From Smallanthus sonchifolius (taxonomy: Eukaryota > Streptophyta > Magnoliopsida > Asterales > Asteraceae), in NCBI GenBank assembly GCA_023525975.1, contig CM042039.1, forward strand, positions 18,010,501-18,074,500: a stretch of 64,000 bases of DNA, given 5' to 3'. The stretch's first letter is position 1. Every line of letters starts with the position of its first letter. The notes beneath the pieces were generated by a model, which made no database searches, was not told the DNA's origin, and saw nothing but the letters and a program-made list of their open reading frames with translations. Below, piece by piece: positions 43,344 through 54,366 of the stretch. The position numbers and the translations under genes are program-made.

Positions 43344-46300
43344 TTGATTAAGTATTATGTCAAAGGCCTACCCCAAAAGGTCCGTGTTCATGTGAAAGCT
43401 AACCTACCCTCGACTTTCGAGTCGGTAGTGAATCTGTCCGGAATCGTCTATGACGATTATGCCAATGAGGACCCGGTGCCGGAGGCACCAAAGAGGAAGT
43501 GGGAGAACTCGTCTAAGGGGACTGGAAGAAGAAATGTTACTGCTGAGGCAAAGAAGCCAAGGAATGATGAGTACGAAATATGCACAAAATGCGGGAAACA
43601 GCACCGCGGTGAATGTTTGGCCGGCTCAACCATGTGTTTTAAATGTGGAAGACCGGGGCACTACTCGAAGGATTGTACTAAGGGCATCAAGTGCCAGAAC
43701 TGTGGTTGGTATGGGCACGCTACTAAGGATTGCAGAAAGACCGGACAATCTGGTTCGGGGAAAGAAAAAGAAAAGGAACAGCCAAAGGCTAGGACTCGGG
43801 CCTATGCTTTAACCGAGGAGGAAGCAAGAGGAAACCCTGACGTCGTGTCGGGTACGTTCCTAGTAAATGATGAACATGCTGCTATTCTGTTTGATTCTGG
43901 TGCTAGTAAAAGTTTTATATCCAATGCATTTAGCCGCAAATTAGACTGCACAATCACTAGCCTTATAAGGGCCTTTAGCGTACAAACTGCTATTGGTAAA
44001 AACTCAGTAGTCATCCAAGTGACTGACGATTGCATGATAGAAATAGAGGGCCATAAGTTTCCATCTAAATTGTACCTTCTAACCTTAGGAGGATTCGATG
44101 TAGTATTGGGCATGGATTGGTTAGCTGCCAACGAAGCTCAAATCATATGTAAACGAAAGATGATACATCTCAAGGCCACTGACGGCAGTCCGATTACGGT
44201 TTATGGTGACTGGAATAGCACAATGCCGAACGTCATCTCGATGATCAAGGCCGAAAGTTACATGAGGCGCGGTTGCGAAGCTTATCTGGCGTATGTTATT
44301 GACGATAGAATGAAAACGAAAGAGCTAAAAGATGTACCCGTGGTGTGCAATTTTCCAGAAGTGTTCCCAGAGGACCTACCTGGTTTGCCGCTCGATCGGG
44401 AAATAGAATTTCAGATTGACTTACTGCCAGGAGCTGAGCCCGTTGCCAAGGCACCATACCGATTGGCTCCGTCAGAAATGAAAGAATTAATGTCCCAACT
44501 TGAAGAATTAACAGAGAAAGGATTTATCAGACCGAGCATCTCACCATGGGGCGCTCCGGTATTATTTGTAAAGAAAAAGGACGGCAGCATGCGCATGTGC
44601 ATCGACTACCGTGAATTGAACAAGAGAACAGTAAAGAACAAATACCCACTACCTAGAATAGACGACCTCTTTGATCAATTACAAGGCGCGAGTTGGTTCT
44701 CAAAGATTGATCTCAGGTCGGGTTACCATCAATTGAAAGTAAGAGAGGATGATGTACCGAAAACTGCGTTTCGTACGCGTTATGGGCATTATGAATTTCT
44801 CGTGATGTCCTTCGGATTAACTAACGCACCAGCAGCATTTATGGATTTAATGAACAGAGTATGCCGACCCATGTTGGATCGATCAGTAATAGTTTTTATA
44901 GATGACATCCTCATATATTCAAAGAATGAAGGTGATCACCACTGTCACCTAAGAGAAGTATTGGAGGTGCTAAAGCAGGAAAAGTTGTACGCAAAATTCT
45001 CCAAATGCGCGTTCTGGCTTAGGGAAGTCCAATTCCTAGGTCATGTAATAAACCCAAACGGCATCATGGTGGATCCTGCAAAGATCGAGACAGTAAAGGA
45101 ATGGAACATCCCAAAGACACCAACAGAGATACGAAGCTTTCTAGGGTTGGCAGGCTACTATCGAAGGTTCATCCAAGATTTCTCAAGAATTGCCTCGCCA
45201 CTAACCAAACTGACACGGAAGGAAGTAAAGTATGAATGGGGTCCAACCCAAAACAACGCGTTTGAGGAACTTAAGACACGATTAACTCAAGCTCCAGTAT
45301 TAACACTACCTGAGGGAAATGAAGACTTAGTAGTCTACTCTGACGCTTCAGGGCAAGGTTTAGGGTGCGTACTCATGCAACGAGGAAAGGTAATTGCTTA
45401 TGCATCGCGGCAACTAAAGGTTCATGAAGTTAACTACCCAACACATGATCTAGAATTAGCAGCAGTAGTTTTCGCGTTGAAAATATGGAGACACTACTTG
45501 TATGGAGTTAAATGCACCATCTACTCCGATCACAAAAGCTTGAAATACTTTTTCGAACAAAAGGAACTAAACATGAGGCAAAGAAGATGGTTAGAGCTAC
45601 TGAAAGACTATGACTGTGAGATATTGTACCATCCAGGCAAGGCAAACGTAGTGGCTGACGCTTTAAGTAGAAAGGAAGAATCGGCACCTATCCGGATCAA
45701 AGCGTGTCAGTTAATTATAACGCCAGACTTAATGGGTGAAATATCAAAGGCACAAGATGAAGCATTGTTAGAAAGAAATGCGAAACGGGAAAGAATAGTA
45801 GGACAACAAGGGAACTTAGATGCGAATGCGTACGGAGTACGAACTAGGTTTGGCCGGATGTGGATACCTAAGATTGGTGAGCTTAGAGCCAAAATACTCG
45901 ATGAGGCCCATAAGTCTCGCTATTCTATCCACCCCGGGACAAACAAAATGTATCAAGATTTGAAGAAAGAATACTGGTGGCCTGGCATGAAGAATGATGT
46001 GACAGAATACGTGAGCAAGTGCCTAACGTGTTCTCTAGTTAAGGCCGAGCACCAGAAACCATGCGGTAAAATGCAACCTTTACCAATACCGGAATGGAAG
46101 TGGGAAGAGATCACAATGGACTTCATTACCAAGCTACCGCGAACAGCTAAAGGCAATGATACCATTTGGGTGATAGTCGACCGCTTGACAAAGAGTGCTC
46201 ACTTCTTGCCAATACGAGAAACTTCTTCTTCTGAAAAGCTAGCGGAAGTATTTATCAAGGAAATTGTGAGCAGACATGGTATGCCGCTGTCGATTGTGTC

Positions 46301-47159
46301 TGACAGGGATACTAGATTCACGTCAAGGTTTTGGAAGAAATTCAATGAAGCAATGGGCACTAGACTGAACATCAGCACCGCTTACCACCCCCAAACCGAT
46401 GGACAATCGGAAAGGACCATTCAGACCTTGGAGGACATGCTCCGGGCCTGTATCATTGACTTCGGTGGGAGTTGGGACAGCCATCTACCATTGGCAGAAT
46501 TTTCATATAACAACAGCTATCACTCGACTATTGGCATGCCGCCATTTGAAATGTTGTATGGGAGGAAATGTAGGACCCCGGTTTGTTGGGGGGAAATTGG
46601 ACAGAAGGATTTTGCAAGTCTCGAAGTGGTCAAAGCTACTTCTGAGAAATTTGATCAAATTAAGGCTCGTATGAAAGCCGCACAAGACAGACAGAAATCA
46701 TACGCGGATAAGAGAAGGAGGGATTTAGAGTTTCAAGTAGGGGACATGGTACTGTTGAAAGTATCACCGTGGAAAGGAATCATTCGGTTCAGAAAGCGTG
46801 GCAAACTAAGTCCAAGGTTTGTCGGACCTTTCAAGATTGTAGCAAGAGTGGGTCAAGTTGCTTACAGACTCGACCTACCCGTCGAGCTTAGTGGAATACA
46901 CCCTACATTCCACATATCACACTTACGCAAGTGCCTTGCTGACGATACGGCTCACATACCTTATGACGAAATCGAAGTGGATAACAGCTTGAACTATGTA
47001 GAAGAACCAATAGCTATTCTTGACAGAGCCGAGAAACGATTACGCAATAAGTCGATCCCTTTAGTCAAAATACAATGGAAACACAGAAAGGGGTCCGAGG
47101 CTACTTGGGAGAAAGAAGACGAGATGAAGGAACTGTATCCCCAGTTGTTTAACGTGTAA
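43344..47159 (+). CDS. pol: Gypsy-2 gag C-terminus and pol polyprotein, open
   Basis: The frame is 1,271 codons. The first 130 residues are the end of gag with two CCHC knuckles: CFKCGRPGHYSKDC (98-111) and CQNCGWYGHATKDC (117-130). Protease has LFDSGASKSF (active Asp about 184). Reverse transcriptase has FIDDILIYS near 517. RNase H has VYSDASGQGLG near 665. Integrase has a His/Cys zinc site (HKSRYSIHPG, CLTC), MDFITKLP near 924, and VSDRDTRF with QSERTIQ spaced as D-35-E (about 985 and 1,021). The GPY/F module RFVGPFKIV follows. The tail is a chromodomain-like segment (EEPIAILDRAEKRL, ATWEKEDEM) that in chromoviruses directs insertion towards marked chromatin. All catalytic motifs I can check are present. 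The annotated ATG at 43,344 is only the first ATG after the frameshift, not a natural start. Confidence 0.95.
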   Translation: MIKYYVKGLPQKVRVHVKANLPSTFESVVNLSGIVYDDYANEDPVPEAPKRKWENSSKGTGRRNVTAEAKKPRNDEYEICTKCGKQHRGECLAGSTMCFKCGRPGHYSKDCTKGIKCQNCGWYGHATKDCRKTGQSGSGKEKEKEQPKARTRAYALTEEEARGNPDVVSGTFLVNDEHAAILFDSGASKSFISNAFSRKLDCTITSLIRAFSVQTAIGKNSVVIQVTDDCMIEIEGHKFPSKLYLLTLGGFDVVLGMDWLAANEAQIICKRKMIHLKATDGSPITVYGDWNSTMPNVISMIKAESYMRRGCEAYLAYVIDDRMKTKELKDVPVVCNFPEVFPEDLPGLPLDREIEFQIDLLPGAEPVAKAPYRLAPSEMKELMSQLEELTEKGFIRPSISPWGAPVLFVKKKDGSMRMCIDYRELNKRTVKNKYPLPRIDDLFDQLQGASWFSKIDLRSGYHQLKVREDDVPKTAFRTRYGHYEFLVMSFGLTNAPAAFMDLMNRVCRPMLDRSVIVFIDDILIYSKNEGDHHCHLREVLEVLKQEKLYAKFSKCAFWLREVQFLGHVINPNGIMVDPAKIETVKEWNIPKTPTEIRSFLGLAGYYRRFIQDFSRIASPLTKLTRKEVKYEWGPTQNNAFEELKTRLTQAPVLTLPEGNEDLVVYSDASGQGLGCVLMQRGKVIAYASRQLKVHEVNYPTHDLELAAVVFALKIWRHYLYGVKCTIYSDHKSLKYFFEQKELNMRQRRWLELLKDYDCEILYHPGKANVVADALSRKEESAPIRIKACQLIITPDLMGEISKAQDEALLERNAKRERIVGQQGNLDANAYGVRTRFGRMWIPKIGELRAKILDEAHKSRYSIHPGTNKMYQDLKKEYWWPGMKNDVTEYVSKCLTCSLVKAEHQKPCGKMQPLPIPEWKWEEITMDFITKLPRTAKGNDTIWVIVDRLTKSAHFLPIRETSSSEKLAEVFIKEIVSRHGMPLSIVSDRDTRFTSRFWKKFNEAMGTRLNISTAYHPQTDGQSERTIQTLEDMLRACIIDFGGSWDSHLPLAEFSYNNSYHSTIGMPPFEMLYGRKCRTPVCWGEIGQKDFASLEVVKATSEKFDQIKARMKAAQDRQKSYADKRRRDLEFQVGDMVLLKVSPWKGIIRFRKRGKLSPRFVGPFKIVARVGQVAYRLDLPVELSGIHPTFHISHLRKCLADDTAHIPYDEIEVDNSLNYVEEPIAILDRAEKRLRNKSIPLVKIQWKHRKGSEATWEKEDEMKELYPQLFNV

Positions 47160-47198
47160 CAGGTTTCGAGGACGAAACCTCATTAAGGAGGGTAGACT
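47160..47198 (+). promoter_or_regulatory. Gypsy-2 3' untranslated end and polypurine tract
   Basis: After the pol stop, GGTTTCGAGGACGAAACC can form a stem, followed by the purine-rich AAGGAGGGTAGA directly before the 3' LTR. The latter is the expected plus-strand priming site. Confidence 0.8.
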
Positions 47199-49194
47199 TG
47201 TAACATCCCAAATAATGACAAGACAAATAGAAAAGGGAAATAAAGTGGGCTTGGCCAAAATTTCGGCCCATGGGCCGAAAAGAAAAGGGGGAAACCCCAT
47301 TACAAAACAGCAGCTTCAACCCAAACCCCTCTCATTTCATCTTCCTGCGCAAGAATACTAGAGAGAGAGAGAGAGAGCGATCGGCTTGTGAAGAAAACCG
47401 CAAGGAGAAGACTCAAGGGCTCGGGAATCATCCGACTCCACCATTTCAACGCATAGCAACAGAAATCGGGCCTGTTGAGGTAAGCATCGCCTCTGATTAT
47501 GAGTCTTTGCATGTCTCGGGTTTAAATCAAATAAAGATACGATTTTTGCATACGAAACTTGAAACAAATCACGTATTTGAACTCAAGAACGATAAAGGAA
47601 GGTGTTTAACGTAAAATGCTCAAGGTTTAATCGATTGGAAATAAGTTGGCTGGAGCAAGGTTCTGGTCAGGGAAGATGCAGACCCATGACTCGAAACTAT
47701 AGTTTCGATACATACAGACCCGTCGAAACTACTCTAGTTTCGATAGTCATGTTTGACTCGAAACTATCTAGTTTCGATAGCAGCCAATGACTCGAAACTA
47801 CCATAGTTTCGATAGGAACTCAGGACTCGAAACTACCTAGTTTCGAGTGTCACCTTGAACCTAAACTAAGATTTTTCATAAGTTAATGACTCGAAACTAT
47901 CTAGTTTCGATAGCAGCCAATGACTCGAAACTACCTAGTTTCGAGTGTAAGACCATAGCTCGAAACTACCATAGTTTCGATGCGACCCACCTCCCGAAAC
48001 TACTGAGTTCAAGAATAGTAATGTCTAGTGTCATTTAGGAGCCCTACCTTATATGTATGACTTTATTATACAGATTGTGGGTGACCTTAGTGACGTTTCG
48101 AAACCAGCTATTATACTTCAGGGACCCGCCTATCAGGTGAGTTCTATGTGCCCCCTTCTATGTTATGTGCAAATGTTTTCAAATGTTTTGGGGCTGAGAT
48201 GTATACATTAAATGAATAAATGTTATGAATGCCAATGTGATACTTATATATATATGAATGTTAATATGATCATACGTAAAATAATGATGAACAAGAATGA
48301 AACGAATGTATACAAAGAATGAATGAACGAACGACATAACGAAAAAAGAAGAAAATCTTGCTTTATATTTTATATATTGCTTGTTACGAATGCATGTAAA
48401 TGTATGGACGCTTCGATGATAACGGCTACTTCGGTAGACGGACGACCACCTGACTATTATGCAGCTAGAAAAGGAAGTCTAGAAAGGTAGACTAAATAAA
48501 GGCCACTACGGTGGAGTAAGACGCTAAATCAATATTCGGCTGCATAATTAGTTCAAGTGGGAAACGGATGCCTTAGGGCAGACGGGCGAATATGACGGAC
48601 TACGACGGTAGTACGGTTAAGACGGACGGCCGAAGGTTTGCCGGACGGTATAGCATAACAGATGGCCGAAGGTTTGCCGGATGTTGTGGAGGACGGACTA
48701 CGACGGTAGGACGGGCGTATTGTCTTCGTGACTTACGCATAAATGAATGTTGGCTGATCACTCTTATGAGTACGACCAATAAATGTTAATGAAAGTAAAG
48801 GTGAATGCATATTTATGTGCTCACATACGAATGATAAAAGAAAGCAAAGGATATGTAAATGTGTATTTATATTTATATATTTATACGTAAGTATTTATAA
48901 ATGAATAATGTTCATACCTAAATGTTTTTAACTAGAACTCACCAGCGTTAGCTGACTTTTAGTATACATTTCAGGTAACAAAGGAAAGGCTCGTGCGAAG
49001 GCGTGAAGGCTGCCCGACACAAGACTGACATCCCACTTTTGTTTGTTAAGAATATGTTATGTTTTTATTTGTAAAGACTTCCGCTGTTATGATTATGTAA
49101 TTGAATGATGGATGTTTCAATTTAAGTTCAGTATTTATGACTATGTTTATGAGTAAATCCAACAAGTGAGGTCACCCGGGAAAGGGGCCTTACA
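47199..49194 (+). repeat. Gypsy-2 3' LTR
   Basis: Same length as the 5' LTR, and I see only two substitutions relative to it. It carries the same hairpin array (47,688-48,006), the same putative leader intron signals and the same leader frames. Confidence 0.97.
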
Positions 49195-49365
49195 CATCTT
49201 CTCCAAATCAAAACCACCTCTCCCACCAAACCCTAGCTTCCTCCTCCCATTTCCGGCGCCATTTCCAGCGCCATTTCCGGCGACAACCACAACCGCCTCC
49301 GGCTGCCGCCACAAGAAAAATTACACATATCAACTGGTTCCTTTTATCCCAACTGAAAATCAAAA
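49195..49365. repeat. Non-carrier part of the Pack element with 12-bp repeats
   Basis: This starts with the gypsy-2 duplication CATCT and includes three copies of a CCATTTCC(G/A)GCG unit at 49,249-49,283. It joins the carrier fragment near 49,366 and may be a second captured piece; I do not recognise its origin. Confidence 0.5.
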
Positions 49366-49935
49366 TCGTAGTCCGATACGAAGCATAAAAAGCCCTAAAT
49401 CCCTCTTCTCTCAAAACAGTCCTCACACAATCAATCACACCTTTGTACGGACTCCCACTCCCTAACTGCAACCTCTGCTTCACCATATCCATCGGAGTAA
49501 ACACCGCATCACTCGCCACCGTCGCAAAAACCCCCGCTGCCGCATGAGCCATAGGGTTATTAGGGTTTCGTCTCGAAAACGTCTCTTTACACATCTCCTA
49601 TACTGAAAAATAAACGACGTGTGCCGGACCGGCGCCCAGTCCCATCGCTCCGATTCCACGGTAAAGTCCGGCGGGACCGTCGGACTTGAGGATTGACTGA
49701 AGAGCTTGTCGGAGCACCACGGATTTAATGGGGCAGGATCCTAATACTTGCATACGGGTTTTTATTGTGTCGATTGGGAACATGGCCATGTGTTCGACCA
49801 TGCCGGCGATGGAGGCGATCATGAACTCCCAGAAGTGCAAGCCGTCGTGCGCCGGCGAGACGGTGATCTCCGGGTGGTAATCTGGTGGTTGTGGGATCGG
49901 TATAAGGTCGGTTTTGTTGCTTCCGTCGTCGCCAT
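49366..49935 (-). pseudogene. Captured mitoferrin-like mitochondrial carrier fragment
   Basis: Mitoferrins import iron across the inner mitochondrial membrane. The minus strand from an ATG at 49,935 encodes MATTEATK, then after a frameshift PQPPDYHPEITVSPAHDG, FWEFMIASIAGMVEHMAMFP, GPAHVVYFSV, then VASDAVFTPMDMVKQRLQL and EEGFRAFYASYRTT. Both carrier signatures are visible: FPIDTIKTRMQ and TPMDMVKQRLQ (Pro-x-Asp-x-x-Lys-x-Arg). The second of three carrier repeats is incomplete and the third is absent. Breaks are a frameshift just after the start and a TAG at 49,600-49,598. After SYRTT the similarity stops and unrelated sequence follows. Position inside the inverted repeats marks it as transposon cargo. 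Confidence 0.85.
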
Positions 49936-50276
49936 TGAAGAGAATGATGAAGAAATTGAATATTTCTTTTGGGGAAGAAGATGATAAATGTTGGGGAAGA
50001 AGATGATAAAGTGGGGAAGAAGATGATAAAGTGGGTTTGGGTTTGGTGGGTCCCATATGTGTTCCAAGAATTTATAATATTTCTTTTTTTTTTGTCTTTT
50101 AAACTAAGGGTATTCTCGTCATTTTATAAAATTTAACAGTTAAACTTAACTGACATCCACTTCAGGGGCCAAATGTGTTACAATCGTGCAAACTATTGGG
50201 CCAAAGTTGTAGTTTAGCAATCCCAGGGGCTAAAACCATAATTTGGGCAAACCACAGGGGCCATCTGTGTAATTAA

Positions 50277-52505
50277 TTCATAAGAAAATTATATAAATGT
50301 AATGTTTATTTGTTTTTCATTAAATTCAAACAAAAAAATTTGAAAAAAATCGTTTATATACATACCTACACATGTTTGATTCATATGTAGGTTTTTTTTA
50401 CCTACACATAACCTACACATGTGTAGAAAACTTTTAAATGTATAAAAACATATGAAGAAATTTAATTTGATTGTTTTTTATATACATAAACATGCATATT
50501 TGTATGTAAGAAGTCTAAATTTTTAACCTTTTTACCATTGATCAAAAAAATTAATAATTTAGGTTTGTTCCCCTTGTTCTCGCAATATTTAAGTGTTCTG
50601 AAATGAACTTCTCCATATATATATATATATATATATTATAGATTAAAACCCTTAATCATAATATAATCTTTTTAAATCACTACCGGGCCTAAAACCCAGC
50701 AGTTAATGACATGCCCGAAACCTTTTAATTTGTTTTAATAAAAGATTAAAACAAATAAATATATTTTATTATCTATAAATCTGTATAAATAATAAATCCC
50801 GTGTAACGAATATATTTATAAACCAGTTAAGCGAGTTAAGTGGATTTGAATGTTCGTTGCCCTAGGTGTAACTCTTACGGGTCACAACTCAGGTAATAGA
50901 GTTAAATAATCGGGACCAGACATATCTATATATTTCCAGCAAAGTTCATTTCGAAAGATGTAATAAAGAATTAAAAGAGAGTTTTCTTCCGGATGCACTT
51001 ACCAAATTGCTAGATGAAGTTCAGATCTTCTGTATCTCTTTGTGTATGGATGTTTTTTTTTTTGCATAATAATATTTAAAATATAGACAGCTTCCATGTT
51101 TTATGTTCTTTTCTTTTATCACAGAAGAACAAAAAAAAACAGAACCAGAATCATGTTTAGTTGTTAGTATACTATCGCATGTACAACAGTGTATTAACCT
51201 CGTGTTCTATAAATAATTTGGTCATTTGTGTGGAGCAGAATCAGCAAATTATACTGACTAAACATCATCAATAGTGCAGGAAACCCACTTCAATTCTGAT
51301 ACATGACCAATGTGAATATAACCACATGAACCAATAGTTTCAAAATACAATCATGTTTGAGATTCCGAACATTATGGTTGATTTGAGTAGTTTATCCCCA
51401 ACGGGTCAGATGAAAATTTAACTAAAAATTAAATGGGTGGAGTAGAACATAAGCCCATGGACTCGTTTTTAAATGATTAAATCTCATTAAGTTTTGTTAA
51501 CCAAAAAAACCTCACATTGTTTCCAAACCATTCTACCCAAAAAATAAAGCTTAACACTTTCCAAGGATTAAGTATATGTAAAATATCTCCATTTGTAAAT
51601 TTTATAAGTAGTTATGAGAATATTATGTATTAATGTTTTACCCCATATCAAATTCTCACCCCCCCCTAACCAACACACAGATAGAAAAGTAAAATATAAA
51701 CATCGCTAAAGGGAATATAGCACACCAGTCACACTAAGAAATTGATTTAATGGTCTATCAGAAGAGATGTAAGAACAAACGATAAGATTATATAACTTTA
51801 TTATGTTTTCATGCAGAATTAAAACACTGACAAACAACAAAACTTAATTTTTTTTGAGAGATTACATACCTACCTGTACCGCAGCAAATTCTTCTGTTGA
51901 TAAGGAGACAATCAGCAATTCCTAGTCATTAGTCAGCGCCAAATGCCTATATACTACAAACACAAAAAAGGAAAAATCATAAATTGCATAAATGAATTGG
52001 TAAAACAAAGACACCCACAAATCAAATTAACAGAATTTTCCCTGTACCAATTTAGCACACACTCTGAATGTTTCCATATGTATCACAAATTTGATTCATT
52101 CCCACATCCACCACAAATTTGTAATCAAATTAACTAATAAGGATGCCTAATTTTGGAATAAAAGAAACTAGAGAGCAAATTCTATAAACATGGTTGAGAA
52201 TTATGTTGTTAAATTCAATTAGAAATACACAATACGGATCATTAATACTCCTCTGAGAGTACCGACACTTGAAGTAAGCGAAATCCTGTACACTACAGAT
52301 AATGATTATGTTCAAACCACATACATGTTGATTAATTCATAAAAAAAGAAAATCAAACATCAGAAAACTAAAGCCCAAAACCTAAACACAAATCTCATCA
52401 AATCAAAATTCAAAACTGATATGAACAAATCAAACCCTAATACACATTCCCTAATACACATTACCATACAAATTTAAAAAGTAATTAGAAGCATCGGTAC
52501 AAATC
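50277..52505. other. AT-rich intergenic region
   Basis: No coding gene recognised. A TA microsatellite lies near 50,613-50,635, preceded by the transposon-end-like GAAATGAACTTCTCCATA. Short TACACATG words recur near 50,360-50,490. The region 51,860-52,500 could be the transcribed downstream part of the exon-like feature at 52,506-52,910, but I see no protein frame. Confidence 0.5.
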
Positions 52506-52910
52506 GAACTTACAGTGGAAACTAAAACAAAGCCATGATCGGAGGACTTGAAATCAGATACGATTTACATGAAGATGAAATCTGAGATGATTTAGTCATC
52601 GGATTCAAGTATACACAAACCACGTGAGCCCTAGATCTACTGAACGTTAATATCGTTGTTTTGAAGAACATATACTTATCACAGGAAGAAAGAACTCTAC
52701 AACTGGTAATAAATAGCACGAGAACCCTAGATCTTCTGATTGAGGTTTGTCGGCTATAGCGGCTGAAGAGGAGATTCGACGGTAGCGGTAGCGGCTGAAG
52801 AGGAGTCGGCGATAAATTTCCGGCTGAAGAGGAGATTCTTTGTCGGCGATAGCGGCTGATTGAGGTTTGGGGCGATGGAAATCGTGAAACCAAGAAATGA
52901 AGTTAGGGTT
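52506..52910 (-). ncRNA. Possible noncoding first exon or 5' UTR
   Basis: On the minus strand a GC-richer, purine/pyrimidine-biased segment starts near 52,910 (CTAACCCTAACTTCATTTC). It has repeated CTCCTCTTCAGCC(G) words at 52,770-52,860 and ends at TTTCCACTGTAAGTTCG near 52,512, a good 5' splice site. This is the look of a plant 5' UTR exon. The 123-codon frame inside (MVSRFPSPQTSISRYRR) is low in complexity and without a domain. No downstream coding exon is recognisable to the left. It may be a long noncoding RNA, a promoter fragment or a relic. Confidence 0.3.
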
Positions 52911-54366
52911 ACTAACTTAGGATCTGCGTGGAAATAATATGGGTAGGATCCGGGTATGGGTACGATCCGCGTGTAAATTTGTGGAGAAAGAATGGGTGGG
53001 AAAATAATTGGTTAGATGGTCTCACAGGCTGACACATGCAGTTTTTATTTTGATTTATCAGGAAGTATGGATATGGATATGGATATGGATTCGATTTTAA
53101 CCCGTTTCATTTTCTATTAGTTTCGTTTTCCTATAATAATTTTAGTTCGTTAACTTTTTTAGTTTTTTTTTGTCAACGTTCCGATATATATATATATATT
53201 TTTTAAAACGGATTTGTATTCAAAATCAATGTTTTTTTATCGTTGTCTATAGTGAGTGTCGTTACCGTTGTGATACCGTGACGAGCTGAACCTATTATGG
53301 GCGAACAACATCATTGTCGATATTGGTACTATCGGAGCCCGTATTGGTATTCGATTTATGGTTTTCAATGACTCGAACTGGTAATTTTTTTATTTTGTTG
53401 TTTTCCCTTTTTTATTATTTAATTTTATGTTTCTTTTTTATTTACATTATTTTTACCGTTGTGTCTACGTTTTCGTTTAAACTTTATTAACGATGGGCCC
53501 CACACCATTCTCTATGATAACTTTCGTTCGTTAGGTTTTTTAAATAACAAAATGTGCGGGTTTCTTAAAAAAAATGTTTTGGTTTAAACTTTTTTAAAGA
53601 CGGAGTTGTATTCAAATTCGAGTGTTTTTTTGGTATCGTATGTTATAACGAGTTTGCAGTTAGATGTAAGTTTTATCCACACAAACGAGTCAAACCTATA
53701 ACGACTAGACTCCCGCCGCGAAACGTAAAAATTAGTTAACTCTTAATTTGCCGTTGGGGGAATATGAATCTTTAACTTCAGTTCTTTTTGACACAAAACT
53801 TTGTGTCCTTGTAGATTTGACACAAAAAATAATTTACTCGAAGTTTATCTTTTTATAGATTTGCCATAAAGCTTCTAATGAATAAAGGTTTTTATAAAAT
53901 TGCACCAAAAATTTACTGGGTATTCGTAATAGTTTCATTTTTCTATAAATGTAAAATAAATTAGTATTAAATTAAATTAGAAAAATAAAATGACATGACG
54001 GTGTGAAGATGTAAAACCATTTTCCTTAAATGTAAAGGGTGTGGAAAAACTGTGTAATCTGATATGCCGATGTCATAAAAGTGTGTTGATGTGTTGAAAT
54101 TGTGGGTAGTAACTTTAGCCTAATGTAAAAAAGATAATGAAAAGGCGGGGGCCAAGGGCAACAACCGTTCATTCATCGACAGGTGTGGAGCGAACCATGG
54201 AGCCAACTTCTATTTATATTTTTATTCGGTTTCTTTTTCTATTTATATTCAAACTTGTGCAAAATGCATCATATTATAAATATAATATAATGTGTTGTGT
54301 CCCTACTTTCTATAAGTTTATCCTGATCAACTTATTACAATTCCTCAACTTTCAAGGCTCCCAATC
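52911..54366. other. Intergenic region and BAHD promoter side
   Basis: GGATAT is repeated at 53,068-53,090. A TA run lies near 53,187-53,200. A TATA-like ATTATAAATATAATATAA sits near 54,270-54,290, about 80 bases before the start codon of the downstream gene, at a plausible promoter position. No gene is recognised between these. Confidence 0.45.

Larger units (their letters stand above)
40239..49194 (+). mobile_element. Young full-length Ty3/gypsy chromovirus, gypsy-2
   Basis: The element is 8,956 bp with two 1,996-bp LTRs (40,239-42,234 and 47,199-49,194) and CATCT duplicated outside (40,234-40,238 and 49,195-49,199). A tRNA-iMet primer site and a purine tract are in place. I find two differences between the LTRs (A/G near 40,293 versus 47,253 and near 41,344 versus 48,304). 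At 1.3e-8 per site per year that is about 40 thousand years, with a large error. Gag has one frameshift; pol is a single open frame of 1,271 codons. It is inserted at the inner edge of the left inverted repeat of the Pack-type transposon. Confidence 0.97.
40066..50272 (-). mobile_element. Gene-capturing TIR transposon (Pack type) with nested gypsy-2
   Basis: Terminal inverted repeats of about 170 bp are highly similar: left 40,066-about 40,233, right about 50,104-50,272. Both begin TTACACAGATGGCCCCTG and continue TGGTTTGCCCAAATTATGG and ACTACAACTTTGGCCC. Subtracting gypsy-2 (8,956 bp plus its 5-bp duplication) leaves about 1.25 kb. The cargo is a broken copy of a mitochondrial-carrier gene on the minus strand. 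No transposase is encoded. Mutator-derived Pack elements are the best-known parallels, but I find no 9-bp duplication, only TTAA on each side, so the superfamily is open. Confidence 0.85.
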
